From NCBI RefSeq assembly GCF_002198665.1, contig NZ_MWLM01000026.1:1-59940 (forward strand): a stretch of 59,940 nt of DNA, given 5' to 3'. Below the pieces are notes generated by a model. The model searched no databases and was not told the origin of the DNA. It was given only the letters and a program-made list of their open reading frames with translations. A program made the translations under genes and the position numbers. The DNA comes from Novosphingobium sp. B 225. Lineage in GTDB: Bacteria; Pseudomonadota; Alphaproteobacteria; Sphingomonadales; Sphingomonadaceae. This document shows, one piece after another, positions 8,481-17,547 of the stretch. Every line of letters begins with the position of its first letter. Positions within the stretch are counted from its first letter, which is position 1.

Positions 8481-9362
8481 ATGGGCATTGCAACCGTGCA
8501 CAGCGGCAGGAACTGGAACGGCTGGCATTTTGCCGCACTGCTGGGCGGCAATTTTGCGCTGGCACTGGGGCCGTTGTGGGTGCGGCTGGCCGATTGCGGG
8601 CCGGTTTCGGCGGCGTTCTGGCGGCTGTTGCTGGCCGTGCCGGTGTTCGTGCTGTTCGCACGGGCAACGGGCCAGCCGGTGCTGGGCCTGCCGCGCAAGG
8701 TGATGCTGGCGCTGGCCGGGGCCGGGGTGTTCTTTGCGCTGGATCTGGGATCGTGGCATCTGGGGATCGGGCTGACCCGGCTGGGCAATGCCACGCTGTT
8801 CGGCAATTCGGGATCTATCCTGCTGGTGGTCTGGGGGCTGATCGTGTTGCGGCGGCGGCCCCGCAGCAATGAATGGCTGGCCTTTGCTGCGGCACTGGGC
8901 GGTTCGGCAATCCTGCTGGGGCGCAGCCTGGAAATCGATCATGCCACGCTGATCGGTGATCTGCTCTGCCTGCTCGCCGGGTTCCTCTATACTTTCTATA
9001 TCCTGCTGCTCCAGAACGCGCGGGCCAGCCTGGGCAACTGGTCCTTGCTGACCTGGTCCAGCGCCAGCAGCGCGGCGGTGCTGCTGGGTCTGGCGCTGCT
9101 GCTGGGCGAACCGGTCTGGCCGCGCGATTGGGGCCCGGTGCTGGCGCTGGCGCTGACCAGCCAGGTGATCGGGCAGGGCTTGCTGGTCTATGCGCTCAAG
9201 CATTTTTCGCCGCTGATCGTGGGGCTGGCGCTGCTCACTCAGCCGGTGGTTTCGGTGGTGCTGGGCTGGTTCTGGTTTGGCGAAGTGCTGTCGCCGCTTG
9301 ACGGGCTGGGCATGGTGCTGGTCAGCGCCGGGCTGGTGCTTGCCCGCTCGACGCAGAAGTGA
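8481..9362 (+). CDS. EamA/DMT superfamily transporter
   Basis: A 293-residue inner-membrane protein with about ten hydrophobic segments arranged as two EamA repeats: residues about 15-145 (ending in a LIVLRRRP loop) and 155-290. SAAFWRLLLAVPVFVLF, GNSGSILLVVWGLIVL and LALLTQPVVSVVLGWFWFGEVLSPLDGLGMVLVSAGL match drug/metabolite exporters. Substrate unknown. A weak AAGG precedes the ATG. It is 21 bp upstream of the phytanoyl-CoA dioxygenase-like gene, probably co-transcribed. Confidence 0.88.
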   Translation: MGIATVHSGRNWNGWHFAALLGGNFALALGPLWVRLADCGPVSAAFWRLLLAVPVFVLFARATGQPVLGLPRKVMLALAGAGVFFALDLGSWHLGIGLTRLGNATLFGNSGSILLVVWGLIVLRRRPRSNEWLAFAAALGGSAILLGRSLEIDHATLIGDLLCLLAGFLYTFYILLLQNARASLGNWSLLTWSSASSAAVLLGLALLLGEPVWPRDWGPVLALALTSQVIGQGLLVYALKHFSPLIVGLALLTQPVVSVVLGWFWFGEVLSPLDGLGMVLVSAGLVLARSTQK

Positions 9363-9383
9363 TCGCGCGGGGGGGGATCGGTC

Positions 9384-10376
9384 ATGGCAGGTTCGGACCA
9401 GAGTGCGGCGGTTCAGGCGATCCGGGGGCTTGACCAGCTGTGGCAGCGCTGCGCGCCGGGGCAGGCGCCGGCCCCGCTGACGCGCCATGACCGGCTGCTG
9501 GTGGACCTGCTGGGGCTGGGGATCGGGCAAGTGCTCGACCACCTGTTCCAGCAGCGCCCGACCTTTGAACAGTTTGCCGGGTGGATCGCGGTCACCGCCG
9601 GCCTGCCCGATCCGGTGCGGGTGGAACGCTATCACGCGCTGCTCGATGGCGCGCCGGTGCCGCCCGCCGCGCAGGCCCGGATCGCCGCGCTTGAAGCCGC
9701 GCCTGCGGTGCTGGACGCGGCGGACATGGCGTTCTGGGAGCAGCACGGCTTCGTCGTCCTGCGTCAGGCAATTTCCGCTGCCGAGGCTGAAGCCGCCGCG
9801 CGGGTCATGTGGGACCATATCGGGGCCAGTCCGGACGATCCCGCCAGCTGGTACGCCGATCCCGCGCGCGGGCTGTGGTTCCCGCTGTGGCAAGCGCCGG
9901 AACTGGACGTCGCGCGCCGGTCTCCCCGCGTCCACAAGGCGTTCGCGCAGATCTGGGGCACGGGTGACCTGTGGGGCAATGTTGACCGGATGAGCTTTAA
10001 CCAGCCGGTCCGTGACGATTGCCCGTTCTTGGGATCAGCGCTGCATATCGATACCAGCATGGCCCCGCCGATGCCGCTGGGGACGCAGGCGATCATCTAT
10101 CTTACCGATACGCCCGCCGATCATGGTCCCTTGCAGGTGCTGCCGGGGTTCCACCGCGATTACGATGCGTGGTTCGCCGCGCTGGACGGGCAGGACCCGC
10201 GCGGCGTGGACCTGACAGCGGGAACCGTGCCGGTGCCGGGCATGGCCGGGGACATGGTGATCTGGCACCACGCCCTGCCGCACGGCGCAACGCCCAACCA
10301 TGGTGCGTTCCCGCGCATCGTGCAGTACCTCAACATGGCCCCGCCCGGTGTGGTGGACGAACGGCCCTGGATCTAG
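9384..10376 (+). CDS. Phytanoyl-CoA dioxygenase (PhyH) family protein
   Basis: A 330-residue non-haem Fe(II)/2-oxoglutarate oxygenase. The iron-binding HxD is seen at H221/D223 (ALHIDTSM), the distal histidine is probably H300 (ALPHGATPN), and R311 (FPRIVQY) is placed to hold 2-oxoglutarate. DHGPLQVLPGFH is the typical core strand. The first 110 residues form an extension with no recognised domain. Substrate unknown. The last four bases overlap the end of nadA, which converges from the other strand. Confidence 0.85.
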   Translation: MAGSDQSAAVQAIRGLDQLWQRCAPGQAPAPLTRHDRLLVDLLGLGIGQVLDHLFQQRPTFEQFAGWIAVTAGLPDPVRVERYHALLDGAPVPPAAQARIAALEAAPAVLDAADMAFWEQHGFVVLRQAISAAEAEAAARVMWDHIGASPDDPASWYADPARGLWFPLWQAPELDVARRSPRVHKAFAQIWGTGDLWGNVDRMSFNQPVRDDCPFLGSALHIDTSMAPPMPLGTQAIIYLTDTPADHGPLQVLPGFHRDYDAWFAALDGQDPRGVDLTAGTVPVPGMAGDMVIWHHALPHGATPNHGAFPRIVQYLNMAPPGVVDERPWI

Positions 10377-11359
10377 CGCGAGCCCAGATCCCCCTGGCCC
10401 ACGGTCCCGCTGGCCATTTCCAGCATCTTGTCGAGGCTCTTCTTCGCTTGCAGCCGCAGCCCTTCCTCGATCTCGATCCGGGGGGAGAGGTCGCGGAGCG
10501 CAAGGTACATCTTTTCGAGCGTGTTGAGCGCCATGTAGGGACAGATGTTGCAGCTGCATTGCCCGTCCGCGCCGGGCGCGCCGATGAAGGTCTTGTCGGG
10601 GATCGCCAACTGCATCTGGTGGATGATGTGCGGCTCGGTCGCGACGATCAGGGTATCACCCTCGAACGCCTTGGCATAGTTCAGGATCCCGCTGGTCGAG
10701 CCGACGTAATCGGCGTGATCGACGATATGCGGCGGGCATTCCGGGTGCGCGGCGACCGGCGCGCCGGGGTGCTGGGCCTTGAGCTTGAGCAGCTCGGTCT
10801 CGCTGAACGCTTCGTGGACGATGCAGACGCCCGGCCACAGCAGCATCTCGCGGTTGAACTTGCGGCTGAGGTAGCCGCCCAGATGCCGGTCCGGGCCGAA
10901 GATGATCTTTTGGGTTTCCGGGATCTGCGCCAGGATCGTTTCCGCGCTGGAACTGGTGACGATCACGTCGCTCAGCGCCTTCACCTCGGTCGAGCAGTTG
11001 ATATAGGTCAGCGCGATGTGATCGGGGTGCGCCTTGCGGAACTGGGCGAACTTTTCGGGCGGGCAGGCATCTTCCAGACTGCACCCGGCGTTGAGATCGG
11101 GCAGGATCACGGTCTTTCCGGGCGCGAGGATCTTGGCGGTTTCGGCCATGAATTTGACCCCGCAGAACAGGATCACATCGGCATCAGTCGCCGCCGCCTT
11201 TTTCGACAGTTCGAGGCTGTCCCCGATGTAGTCGGCCAGGTCCTGGATGTCCGGGCTCTGGTAATAATGCGCCAGGATGATCGCGTTGCGTTCCCCTCGC
11301 AGGCGCTGGATCTCCTCGCGCAGGTCAAGTCCGGTCAGGTTGGCGGGCTGGGCGGTCAT
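10373..11359 (-). CDS. nadA: Quinolinate synthase NadA
   Basis: A 328-residue enzyme that condenses iminoaspartate with dihydroxyacetone phosphate to quinolinate in de novo NAD synthesis, using an oxygen-sensitive 4Fe-4S cluster. Visible motifs: ILAHYYQSPDIQDLADYIGDS, LFCGVKFMAETAKIL, DLNAGCSLEDACP (cluster cysteine C93 region), YINCSTEVKALSD, HPECPPHIVDHADYVGSTSG and CSCNICPYMALNTLEK. I take the ATG at 11359; the longer frame (to 11410) adds residues with no family counterpart. NadB and NadC partners are not in this window. Confidence 0.95.
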   Translation of the reverse strand: MTAQPANLTGLDLREEIQRLRGERNAIILAHYYQSPDIQDLADYIGDSLELSKKAAATDADVILFCGVKFMAETAKILAPGKTVILPDLNAGCSLEDACPPEKFAQFRKAHPDHIALTYINCSTEVKALSDVIVTSSSAETILAQIPETQKIIFGPDRHLGGYLSRKFNREMLLWPGVCIVHEAFSETELLKLKAQHPGAPVAAHPECPPHIVDHADYVGSTSGILNYAKAFEGDTLIVATEPHIIHQMQLAIPDKTFIGAPGADGQCSCNICPYMALNTLEKMYLALRDLSPRIEIEEGLRLQAKKSLDKMLEMASGTVGQGDLGSR

Positions 11360-11413
11360 TGGATTCACCTTGTTGCAAAGCTGCCGCCCAGATGGCCCGT
11401 CCCGCCGCACTAA

Positions 11414-12172
11414 TCAAGGCAGGTATGCCTCCATCGGCCGCACCGCGCCGGGATGGCCGGCCATGACCGAGCGGGTCAGCTCCATTCCCCAGTCGCTATA
11501 GGCCAGCACTTGCCCCAGCGCGATCCAGCCGATTACCACGGCGCTCCCCACCAGCCATGCCGGGTGAACCGCGCCGAGGTGGCGGCGATCGCGCAGCATG
11601 CCGGCTGCGACAAAGCCCAGCCCGATCGTGTTGCTGATTTCCCAGCCCCACGGGATCAGCAGCGGCATCGGCAGCAGGCGGCCAAAGCCTGGCCCGGTGA
11701 TCGAGGCCATGGCGCAGATCATCAGGCGGCGGTGCCAATCGTTGCGGCGGCGCATCCGCACGGCCAGCGCGACCATGGCCGCAAAGGCCAGCAGCCCGGT
11801 GGGATTGCCGATCAGGAATTCGTTCGCATCGAAAAAGAACGGCCCGCCGCTGCGCCGCATCGAGGCCACGGTCAGCGCCATGCCCAGCCCGACCATGACC
11901 GGCACCCAGATCGCCGCCAGCCAGCCCAGACGGCGGTGCTGCGCCCGGTTGCCGCTGGCCACCAGCCAGCTCTGCAGCAGGAACAACGCGGTCCAGCCGA
12001 AGAACACCACACCATGCAGGTGATAGACCAGCGGCACGGCAAAGCTTGAGCGCCCTGCGGCCAGCTGAACCGAAAAGCCCGCCACCAGCACCGCCGCCAT
12101 CGCACAGGCGAGGTGAAAAAAGAACCGTTCCTCCGCGCGCGGGCGTGCGCCGCCTTCGGCCAAAGTCGCCAT
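11414..12172 (-). CDS. Multi-pass membrane protein of unknown function
   Basis: A 252-residue protein with seven likely membrane helices (residues about 20-40, 52-75, 86-106, 122-142, 150-170, 180-205, 213-232). Histidines cluster at membrane edges (VYHLHGVVFFGW, AQHRRLGW, DWHRRLMICA, HPAW), reminiscent of quinone- or haem-associated membrane domains such as DUF2306-like proteins, but this is only a resemblance. The start at 12172 (MATLAEGG) is preferred over the upstream frame. It is part of a same-strand run from 14765 down to nadA. Confidence 0.7.
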   Translation of the reverse strand: MATLAEGGARPRAEERFFFHLACAMAAVLVAGFSVQLAAGRSSFAVPLVYHLHGVVFFGWTALFLLQSWLVASGNRAQHRRLGWLAAIWVPVMVGLGMALTVASMRRSGGPFFFDANEFLIGNPTGLLAFAAMVALAVRMRRRNDWHRRLMICAMASITGPGFGRLLPMPLLIPWGWEISNTIGLGFVAAGMLRDRRHLGAVHPAWLVGSAVVIGWIALGQVLAYSDWGMELTRSVMAGHPGAVRPMEAYLP

Positions 12173-12240
12173 ATGTGCTCCCCCAATCGTGGCGACCCGT
12201 TGTGCCCGGACATTCCACTGTGTCCGCCGGGCCGTCAAGC

Positions 12241-12882
12241 CTATTGGCCCGGCGCGGGTTCCCCGTCAAAGCGGACTGTCACCGTGATCCGGTCATGCCC
12301 TGCCGCGATCAGCGGGATCGTCAGGTTCTGGCTGATCGCCTGCTTTGCCGCGGCCCGTGCCAGATCCATCAGCACCGGGTTCTGCGCCTGCTGAACCGCC
12401 TGCTGCTGGGCGAGCAGGCTGTTGTCACGGGTCAGCTTGGTCTGCGCATCGGCCGTGATCCACACCCCTTCGCGCAGATACTGCGCACGGGCTTCGTCAA
12501 GGTTGGGGGCGGAAACCTGTACCGGCGGCAGGACCACATCCAGCCGCTGCGTGGCCGCATCCCAGTGCAGCCGGTCCTTGCCCATTGCCGACAGGTCCAG
12601 CGCATAGTCCACCCGCGCCGGGATCACCGCAACCTGGCGGCTTTTCAGCATGCCAAACAGCCGCGCATCATCGGCCGCGACCACCGGGGAAAGCTGGGCC
12701 GAAAACACCGTCAGCCGGTTCTGCTTTTCCAGCGCGAGCAGACTGGTGGCGAGCGGATCGCCATAGGGCGAGGCAAACAGGGCGCGCCACAGCAGCCACG
12801 CTGCCACGGCCAGATTGACGCCGACCAGTCCGGGCAGCAGCCAGCCGGGCGTGCGGCGACGCAGGTCTGGTGGAGTGGTCAT
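12241..12882 (-). CDS. DUF4230 domain-containing protein
   Basis: A 213-residue protein with a single N-terminal membrane anchor (GWLLPGLVGVNLAVAAWLLW, residues about 13-33), the rest probably periplasmic. The body has NRLTVFSAQLSPVVAAD, VIPARVDYALDLSAM and LPPVQVSAPNLDEARAQYL, the pattern of DUF4230 proteins, followed by an alpha-helical stretch and a beta-hairpin ITVTVRFDGEPAPGQ. Function of the family is unknown. It lies 24 bp after the periplasmic protein gene upstream and 68 bp before the multi-pass membrane protein gene. Confidence 0.8.
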   Translation of the reverse strand: MTTPPDLRRRTPGWLLPGLVGVNLAVAAWLLWRALFASPYGDPLATSLLALEKQNRLTVFSAQLSPVVAADDARLFGMLKSRQVAVIPARVDYALDLSAMGKDRLHWDAATQRLDVVLPPVQVSAPNLDEARAQYLREGVWITADAQTKLTRDNSLLAQQQAVQQAQNPVLMDLARAAAKQAISQNLTIPLIAAGHDRITVTVRFDGEPAPGQ

Positions 12883-12906
12883 GGCCCGATCAGCCCCCGC
12901 ACCCGG

Positions 12907-13863
12907 TCAACCCTGACACCCGATCAGGCCCAGCATCTTGCCCGGTCCGCCAAGCTGGGGTGACGTGATGGTCAAGGCCGCGCCCATCGGGCTGACCGTG
13001 CCTTCGCCAACCGCAAAGCCATCGCGCGGGTTGTACAGCGTTGCCTTGGCCCCTTCGACCTTGACCACGGTCATTCCCACTTTGCATGCCATTTTTGGCA
13101 GGCCCGGAACCAAAGCCATTTCCAGCGAGATCGGAGTGTAAAGCGATCCCCAGCTGGCGATGCCTTCGGGCAGCACCGGCTGGCCATCCAGCCGCGCGCC
13201 GGGCAGCTTGGTGGCAAAGCGTTCGACCCGCGCCACCCAGGCTTTCGCGCGCGCAGCCTCGCCCTCGGCGGGGGCTGGGGTAATGGCAGGGCACTTTGCC
13301 GCCTCGCTGCTCTGTGCCGCGCAGTTCAGGATCATGGCGCGCCGCGCTTCGGGGCGGACCGCGCTCAGCAATTGCGCCTCAGCGCCCGGGCTGGAAGCAC
13401 CCCAGCCTTTGAGAAAGTGGCTCGCCGCCGATGCCTTGACCCCCGAGACCGGAGTCCAGGTGGCCCAGAGTTCGCCGCTGCGCAGGTTGCCCAGGGCCAA
13501 CACCCGCCCGGACCAGACGGCCTGATAATAAGTTCCGGCCTCGCTAATCGCCGTCTTCGCGCCCGCGAACACCGGATCGCCGCACGGCTTGGTGGCCACG
13601 ACCCCGCGCACCTGATCGAGCCGCTGGTTGATCAGCGACCGATTGGCCGGATTGATGGCCGGATCCAGTTCTTCAAGCGTCAGGGCCAGAGCCTGCTGCC
13701 GTGCCGGGTCCAGATATTTGCATTTGCCATCGATCGCCAGATGGGTGGCGATATCAACATAGGCCTGCCCCATACTCTGGGCCTGCGCCGCGCCCGGCCA
13801 GGCCAGGCTGGCGGCCATGGCCAGAGCGATAGCGTTCAGTCGGGCAAAGCGTGTGCGGATCAT
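12907..13863 (-). CDS. Exported protein of unknown function
   Basis: A 318-residue protein with a signal peptide (ALAMAASLAWPGAAQAQ, cut after AQA). The mature part holds about five cysteines (DGKCKYLDP, TKPCGDP, LNCAAQ, AKCPAI, MACKVG), suggesting disulfides in the periplasm. No domain recognised. The start ATG at 13863 overlaps the stop of the upstream hydrolase gene in an ATGA arrangement, so the two are translationally coupled; this overlap decides the start against an ATG five codons further upstream. Confidence 0.72.
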   Translation of the reverse strand: MIRTRFARLNAIALAMAASLAWPGAAQAQSMGQAYVDIATHLAIDGKCKYLDPARQQALALTLEELDPAINPANRSLINQRLDQVRGVVATKPCGDPVFAGAKTAISEAGTYYQAVWSGRVLALGNLRSGELWATWTPVSGVKASAASHFLKGWGASSPGAEAQLLSAVRPEARRAMILNCAAQSSEAAKCPAITPAPAEGEAARAKAWVARVERFATKLPGARLDGQPVLPEGIASWGSLYTPISLEMALVPGLPKMACKVGMTVVKVEGAKATLYNPRDGFAVGEGTVSPMGAALTITSPQLGGPGKMLGLIGCQG

Positions 13864-14765
13864 AGGGTCATGCTCCATGTTTCACCATCCTCTGTAACCC
13901 GGCCCTGCCGCTCCAGATCGATCAGATGCGCCAGCACCGAACGCCCGGCCGCGCCGTTCAGCCGGGGATCGAGCCCCTTGTACATCACCGGCACCATCTG
14001 CCCGATGGTATGTGGCCCGGTTTCCAGCAGCCGCACAATCTGTGCTTCGCGGCTTTTGCGGTGGCCCAGCATGCCGCGCACCAGCTGGCGCGGCTTGGTT
14101 ACGGCTGGGCCGTGAGCGGGGTAATAGACGCTGTCTTCGCGGTCATAAAGCTTTTGCAGGCTCGCCATATAGGCGCTCATGTCCCCGTCCGGGGGCGAAA
14201 CCACGCTGGTGGACCAGGCCATCACATGATCCCCGGTGAACAGCGCGCCGCTTTCCACCAGGCTATAGCACAAATGATTGCTGGTATGGCCGGGGGTGGC
14301 GACCGCGCGGATCGTCCAGCCTTGCCCGCTGATTTCCTCTCCATCGCCCAGCACGCGGTCAGGCGCATAGTCCGGATCGAATGCGGTATCGGCGCGCGGG
14401 CCATCATCGTCCAGGCTCAACGCCGCGCAGCCCACGATCGGCGCGCCGGTCGCAGCCTGAAGCGCGCGGCTGGCCGGGCTGTGATCGCGGTGGGTGTGGG
14501 TGCACATGATCGCGGCGATCCGCGCGCTGCCCACTGCCGCCAGGATCGCTTCGACATGGCCTGCGCCATTGGTATCGGCGTGGCCAGGCATGCCGGTATC
14601 GGCCGGGCCCGGATCAATCACCGCCACATCATCCCCCGCGCCGACCAGATAGGTCTGGGTGCCGGTAAAGGTATAGTGCGACGGATTGGGCGCAAGCACG
14701 CGCCGCACCAACGGTTCGCATTGCTCGGACAGGCCGGTGGGCCAGGGTTTGGGCGGGGCGTCCAT
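13860..14765 (-). CDS. Metallo-beta-lactamase-fold hydrolase, LACTB2-like
   Basis: A 301-residue two-metal hydrolase. The metal motif THTHRDHSPA (89-98), a later FTGDHVM and a C-terminal PAHGP histidine complete the MBL signature. After the MBL domain (to about residue 220) comes a winged-helix-like tail (HRKSREAQIVRLLETGPHTIGQMV), as in LACTB2-type endoribonucleases and glyoxalase II-like enzymes. The true substrate is unknown. ATG at 14765 preferred over an upstream frame extension. It heads the same-strand run 14765-10373 and its stop overlaps the next gene by four bases. Confidence 0.87.
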   Translation of the reverse strand: MDAPPKPWPTGLSEQCEPLVRRVLAPNPSHYTFTGTQTYLVGAGDDVAVIDPGPADTGMPGHADTNGAGHVEAILAAVGSARIAAIMCTHTHRDHSPASRALQAATGAPIVGCAALSLDDDGPRADTAFDPDYAPDRVLGDGEEISGQGWTIRAVATPGHTSNHLCYSLVESGALFTGDHVMAWSTSVVSPPDGDMSAYMASLQKLYDREDSVYYPAHGPAVTKPRQLVRGMLGHRKSREAQIVRLLETGPHTIGQMVPVMYKGLDPRLNGAAGRSVLAHLIDLERQGRVTEDGETWSMTL

Positions 14766-14847
14766 GGATTGGCATATGGCCCCTACTGCCCCCCTCGCCA
14801 AGTCCCGATCCGCTCGCTAATCATCGCGCCAAAGGGAGAGATACAGC

Positions 14848-16320
14848 ATGACCACCACGGGCGATCTGATTCTGGTGCTGGATGCGGGCACAACCTCTAC
14901 CCGCGCGATGGCGCTGGGGCTGGATGGGGCGATGCTGGCCGTGGCGCAGCAGGAACTGACCCAGTATTACCCCCAGCCCGGCTGGGTTGAACATGACGCG
15001 GGCGAGATCTGGGAACGGACGCTGGCCTGCATGCGCGCGGTGGTGGAACAGCTGGGCGGGGCGGCACGGATCGCCTGCATCGGCATCACCAACCAGCGCG
15101 AAACCGTGGTCGCCTGGGACCGGGCGAGCGGGCAGCCGCTGCACCACGCGCTGGTCTGGCAGGATCGCCGCACCGCCGATTTCTGCGCTGACCTCAAGAA
15201 TCAGGGGCAGGAGCCGGTGGTTCAGGCGGCGACCGGGCTGCTGCTTGATCCCTATTTCTCGGCCACCAAGATGCGCTGGCTGATCGATAATGTGCCCGAA
15301 GCGGCCAGTGCGGCGCAGCGCGGACAGCTGGCGCTGGGCACGGTAGAAGACTGGCTGGTGTTCAACCTGACCGGCGGTGCGCATCTGACCGATGCCAGCA
15401 ATGCCAGCCGCACGCTGCTGCTTGCGCTGGATGGTGCGACATGGGACGCGGGGCTGTGCGATCTGATCGGCGTGCCGCGCGCCGCGCTGGGTGAAGTGGT
15501 GGACAATGCCGGGCAGTTTGGCGTGACCCGGCCCGATCTGCTGGGCCGGGCAGTGCCGATCACCGGGCTGGCCGGGGATCAGCAAAGCGCCACCGTTGGG
15601 CAGGGCTGCCTGTCCCCCGGGGAAACCAAGGCGACCTATGGCACCGGGGCCTTTGTGCTGGCCAATATGGGCAGCGCCCTGCCGCGATCGGGCAACCGGC
15701 TGCTGGGCACGGTGCTGTGCCAGCTGGGCGGGCAGCGCAGCTATGCGCTGGAAGGATCGGTGTTTGTTGCGGGCAGCCTGATCAAGTGGCTGCGCGACAG
15801 TCTGGGCCTGATCGCCAGCGCCGGTGAGAGCGAGGCGCTCGCGCGTTCGGTAAGTGACAGCGGCGGGGTGGTGATTGTCCCGGCACTGTCAGGTCTCGGC
15901 GCGCCGCACTGGCGCCCCGAAGCGCGCGGAGTGATCACCGGGCTGACGTTTGCCACCACCCGCGCCCATCTGGCCCGCGCCGCGCTGGAAGCCATGGCGA
16001 TGCAGACCGCAGACCTCGCCCGCGCCTTTGCCGCGGACGGGGCGGAATGGACCAGCCTGAAAATTGACGGCGGGATGAGCGCCAACGACTGGATGGCGCA
16101 GGATCTGGCCGATGTGCTGCAGGTGCCGGTAGAGCGCCCGCACTTTGTGGAAACCACGGCGCTGGGCGCAGCGATGCTGGCAAGCGTGGGGGCGGGGCTG
16201 TTTGGCTCGCTGGAGCAAGCGGCAGGCGCAATGCGCGGCGCGGTGCAGCAATTCGCGCCGGGCGCGGCAGTGGATAAGGCGCGGCGGGCGGGCTGGGATC
16301 GGGCCTTGGCGGCGGTCTGA
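14848..16320 (+). CDS. glpK: Glycerol kinase GlpK
   Basis: A 490-residue FGGY-family kinase that phosphorylates glycerol with ATP to sn-glycerol 3-phosphate. It has LDAGTTSTRAMALG (11-24, ATP loop; the usual DQGTT is DAGTT here), QYYPQPGWVEHDAGEIWE, GITNQRETVVAWDRASG, LVWQDRRT (glycerol-binding region), GDQQSATVGQGC and the signature near LKIDGGMSANDWMAQDLADVLQVPVERP. GGGAGAG precedes the ATG. No glpF or glpD neighbour is present, so it stands alone between the MBL hydrolase and ald. Confidence 0.94.
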   Translation: MTTTGDLILVLDAGTTSTRAMALGLDGAMLAVAQQELTQYYPQPGWVEHDAGEIWERTLACMRAVVEQLGGAARIACIGITNQRETVVAWDRASGQPLHHALVWQDRRTADFCADLKNQGQEPVVQAATGLLLDPYFSATKMRWLIDNVPEAASAAQRGQLALGTVEDWLVFNLTGGAHLTDASNASRTLLLALDGATWDAGLCDLIGVPRAALGEVVDNAGQFGVTRPDLLGRAVPITGLAGDQQSATVGQGCLSPGETKATYGTGAFVLANMGSALPRSGNRLLGTVLCQLGGQRSYALEGSVFVAGSLIKWLRDSLGLIASAGESEALARSVSDSGGVVIVPALSGLGAPHWRPEARGVITGLTFATTRAHLARAALEAMAMQTADLARAFAADGAEWTSLKIDGGMSANDWMAQDLADVLQVPVERPHFVETTALGAAMLASVGAGLFGSLEQAAGAMRGAVQQFAPGAAVDKARRAGWDRALAAV

Positions 16321-16340
16321 GCTGAGGACCCGGTAGCGCT

Positions 16341-17459
16341 TCAGTTTCCCACCACTTCCGCCACTGGCACGTAATCATAGCCCAATTCGAGCGCGACGGC
16401 TTCGTAAGTAACTTTGCCGCCCGACACGTTGAGCCCCGCTGCCAGATGCGGGTTGGCGGCCAGCGCGCCTTTCCAGCCCAGGTCCGCGATCCGCAGCGCG
16501 TGGGGCAGGGTGACGTTGTTGAGCGCATAAGTGCTGGTCCGCGCGACCGCGCCGGGCATGTTGGCGACGCAGTAGTGGACGATGCCGTCCACTATATAGG
16601 TCGGATCGGCGTGGGTGGTGGCGTGGCTGGTTTCAAAGCAGCCGCCCTGATCGATCGCGACATCCACCAGCACCGCGCCGGGCTTCATCAGCGCCAGCAT
16701 GTCGCGGGTGACCAGCTTGGGCGCGGCGGCACCGGGGATCAGTACGGCGCCGATCACCAGTTCGGCCTCGGCAATCATCTGTTCGATGTTGGCGCGGTTG
16801 GAAAAGCGGGTCTTGGCGCGGCTTTCGAAATGGGTGCCAAGCCGTTCGAGCACTTCGGGATCGCGGTCAAGAATGGTCACGTCCGCGCCCAGCCCGACCG
16901 CCATCTGCGCGGCGTTGAAGCCGACTACGCCGCCGCCGATCACCAGCACGCGGCCGGGCAGCACGCCCGGCACTCCGCCCAGCAGCACTCCGCGTCCGCC
17001 ATGCGCCTTTTCCAGCGCGGTCGCCCCGGCCTGGATGCTCATCCGCCCGGCGACCTGGCTCATCGGCTTGAGCAGCGGCAGCTGGCCGCCCGGCCCGGTG
17101 ACCGTTTCATAGGCAATCGCGGTCACCCCGCTCTTCACCAGATCCCTGGTCTGTTCAGGATCGGGGGCGAGGTGGAGGTAGGTGTAGAGCACCTGCCCTT
17201 CGCGCAGCATCGCCCGTTCGGCGGCCTGTGGTTCCTTGACCTTGACCACCATTTCGCAACTGCCAAAAATGTCCGCCGCGAGCGGTTTCAGCACGGCCCC
17301 GGCAGCGGCATAGGCGGCGTCGCTCGCCCCGATCCCGTCACCCGCGCCGGCCTCGACCCACACCTCATGGCCATGAGTCACCAGTTCGCGCACGCTTTCA
17401 GGGGTCAGCCCGACCCGGTATTCGTGGTTCTTCACTTCCTTGACAGTGCCGACACGCAT
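16341..17459 (-). CDS. ald: Alanine dehydrogenase
   Basis: A 372-residue NAD-dependent enzyme interconverting L-alanine and pyruvate plus ammonia. Diagnostic: [25 protein letters not shown]-like [17 protein letters not shown], the Rossmann glycine motif [30 protein letters not shown], and [23 protein letters not shown]. Length equals the family norm (about 370). The ATG at 17459 matches family N-termini; earlier in-frame sequence crosses the divergent promoter. It is divergent from the DUF2157 gene, and the 88-bp spacer holds an AATT-centred palindrome that may be an operator. Confidence 0.95.
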   Translation of the reverse strand: MRVGTVKEVKNHEYRVGLTPESVRELVTHGHEVWVEAGAGDGIGASDAAYAAAGAVLKPLAADIFGSCEMVVKVKEPQAAERAMLREGQVLYTYLHLAPDPEQTRDLVKSGVTAIAYETVTGPGGQLPLLKPMSQVAGRMSIQAGATALEKAHGGRGVLLGGVPGVLPGRVLVIGGGVVGFNAAQMAVGLGADVTILDRDPEVLERLGTHFESRAKTRFSNRANIEQMIAEAELVIGAVLIPGAAAPKLVTRDMLALMKPGAVLVDVAIDQGGCFETSHATTHADPTYIVDGIVHYCVANMPGAVARTSTYALNNVTLPHALRIADLGWKGALAANPHLAAGLNVSGGKVTYEAVALELGYDYVPVAEVVGN

Positions 17460-17480
17460 GGGGGTTCTCCTTGGCGATCT

Positions 17481-17496
17481 CGTTACAATTGAAACG
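17481..17496. promoter_or_regulatory. Near-palindrome between ald and DUF2157 gene
   Basis: CGTTACAATTGAAACG is a 16-bp near-palindrome (one mismatched pair) in the only AT-rich part of the divergent spacer, followed by a further GAAATTGC. Alanine dehydrogenase genes are often controlled by Lrp/AsnC-type regulators that bind AATT-containing sites, so an operator is plausible; no such regulator gene is nearby. Confidence 0.3.
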
Positions 17497-17547
17497 AAAT
17501 TGCTGCAAGCTTCCATCTTGCTGGGTGACCTGATAGCCTCTGCCGTC

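Noticed and set aside
8448..9935. 495-residue minus-strand open frame
   Set aside because: Shadow of the EamA transporter and PhyH gene; glutamine/arginine-rich without motifs.
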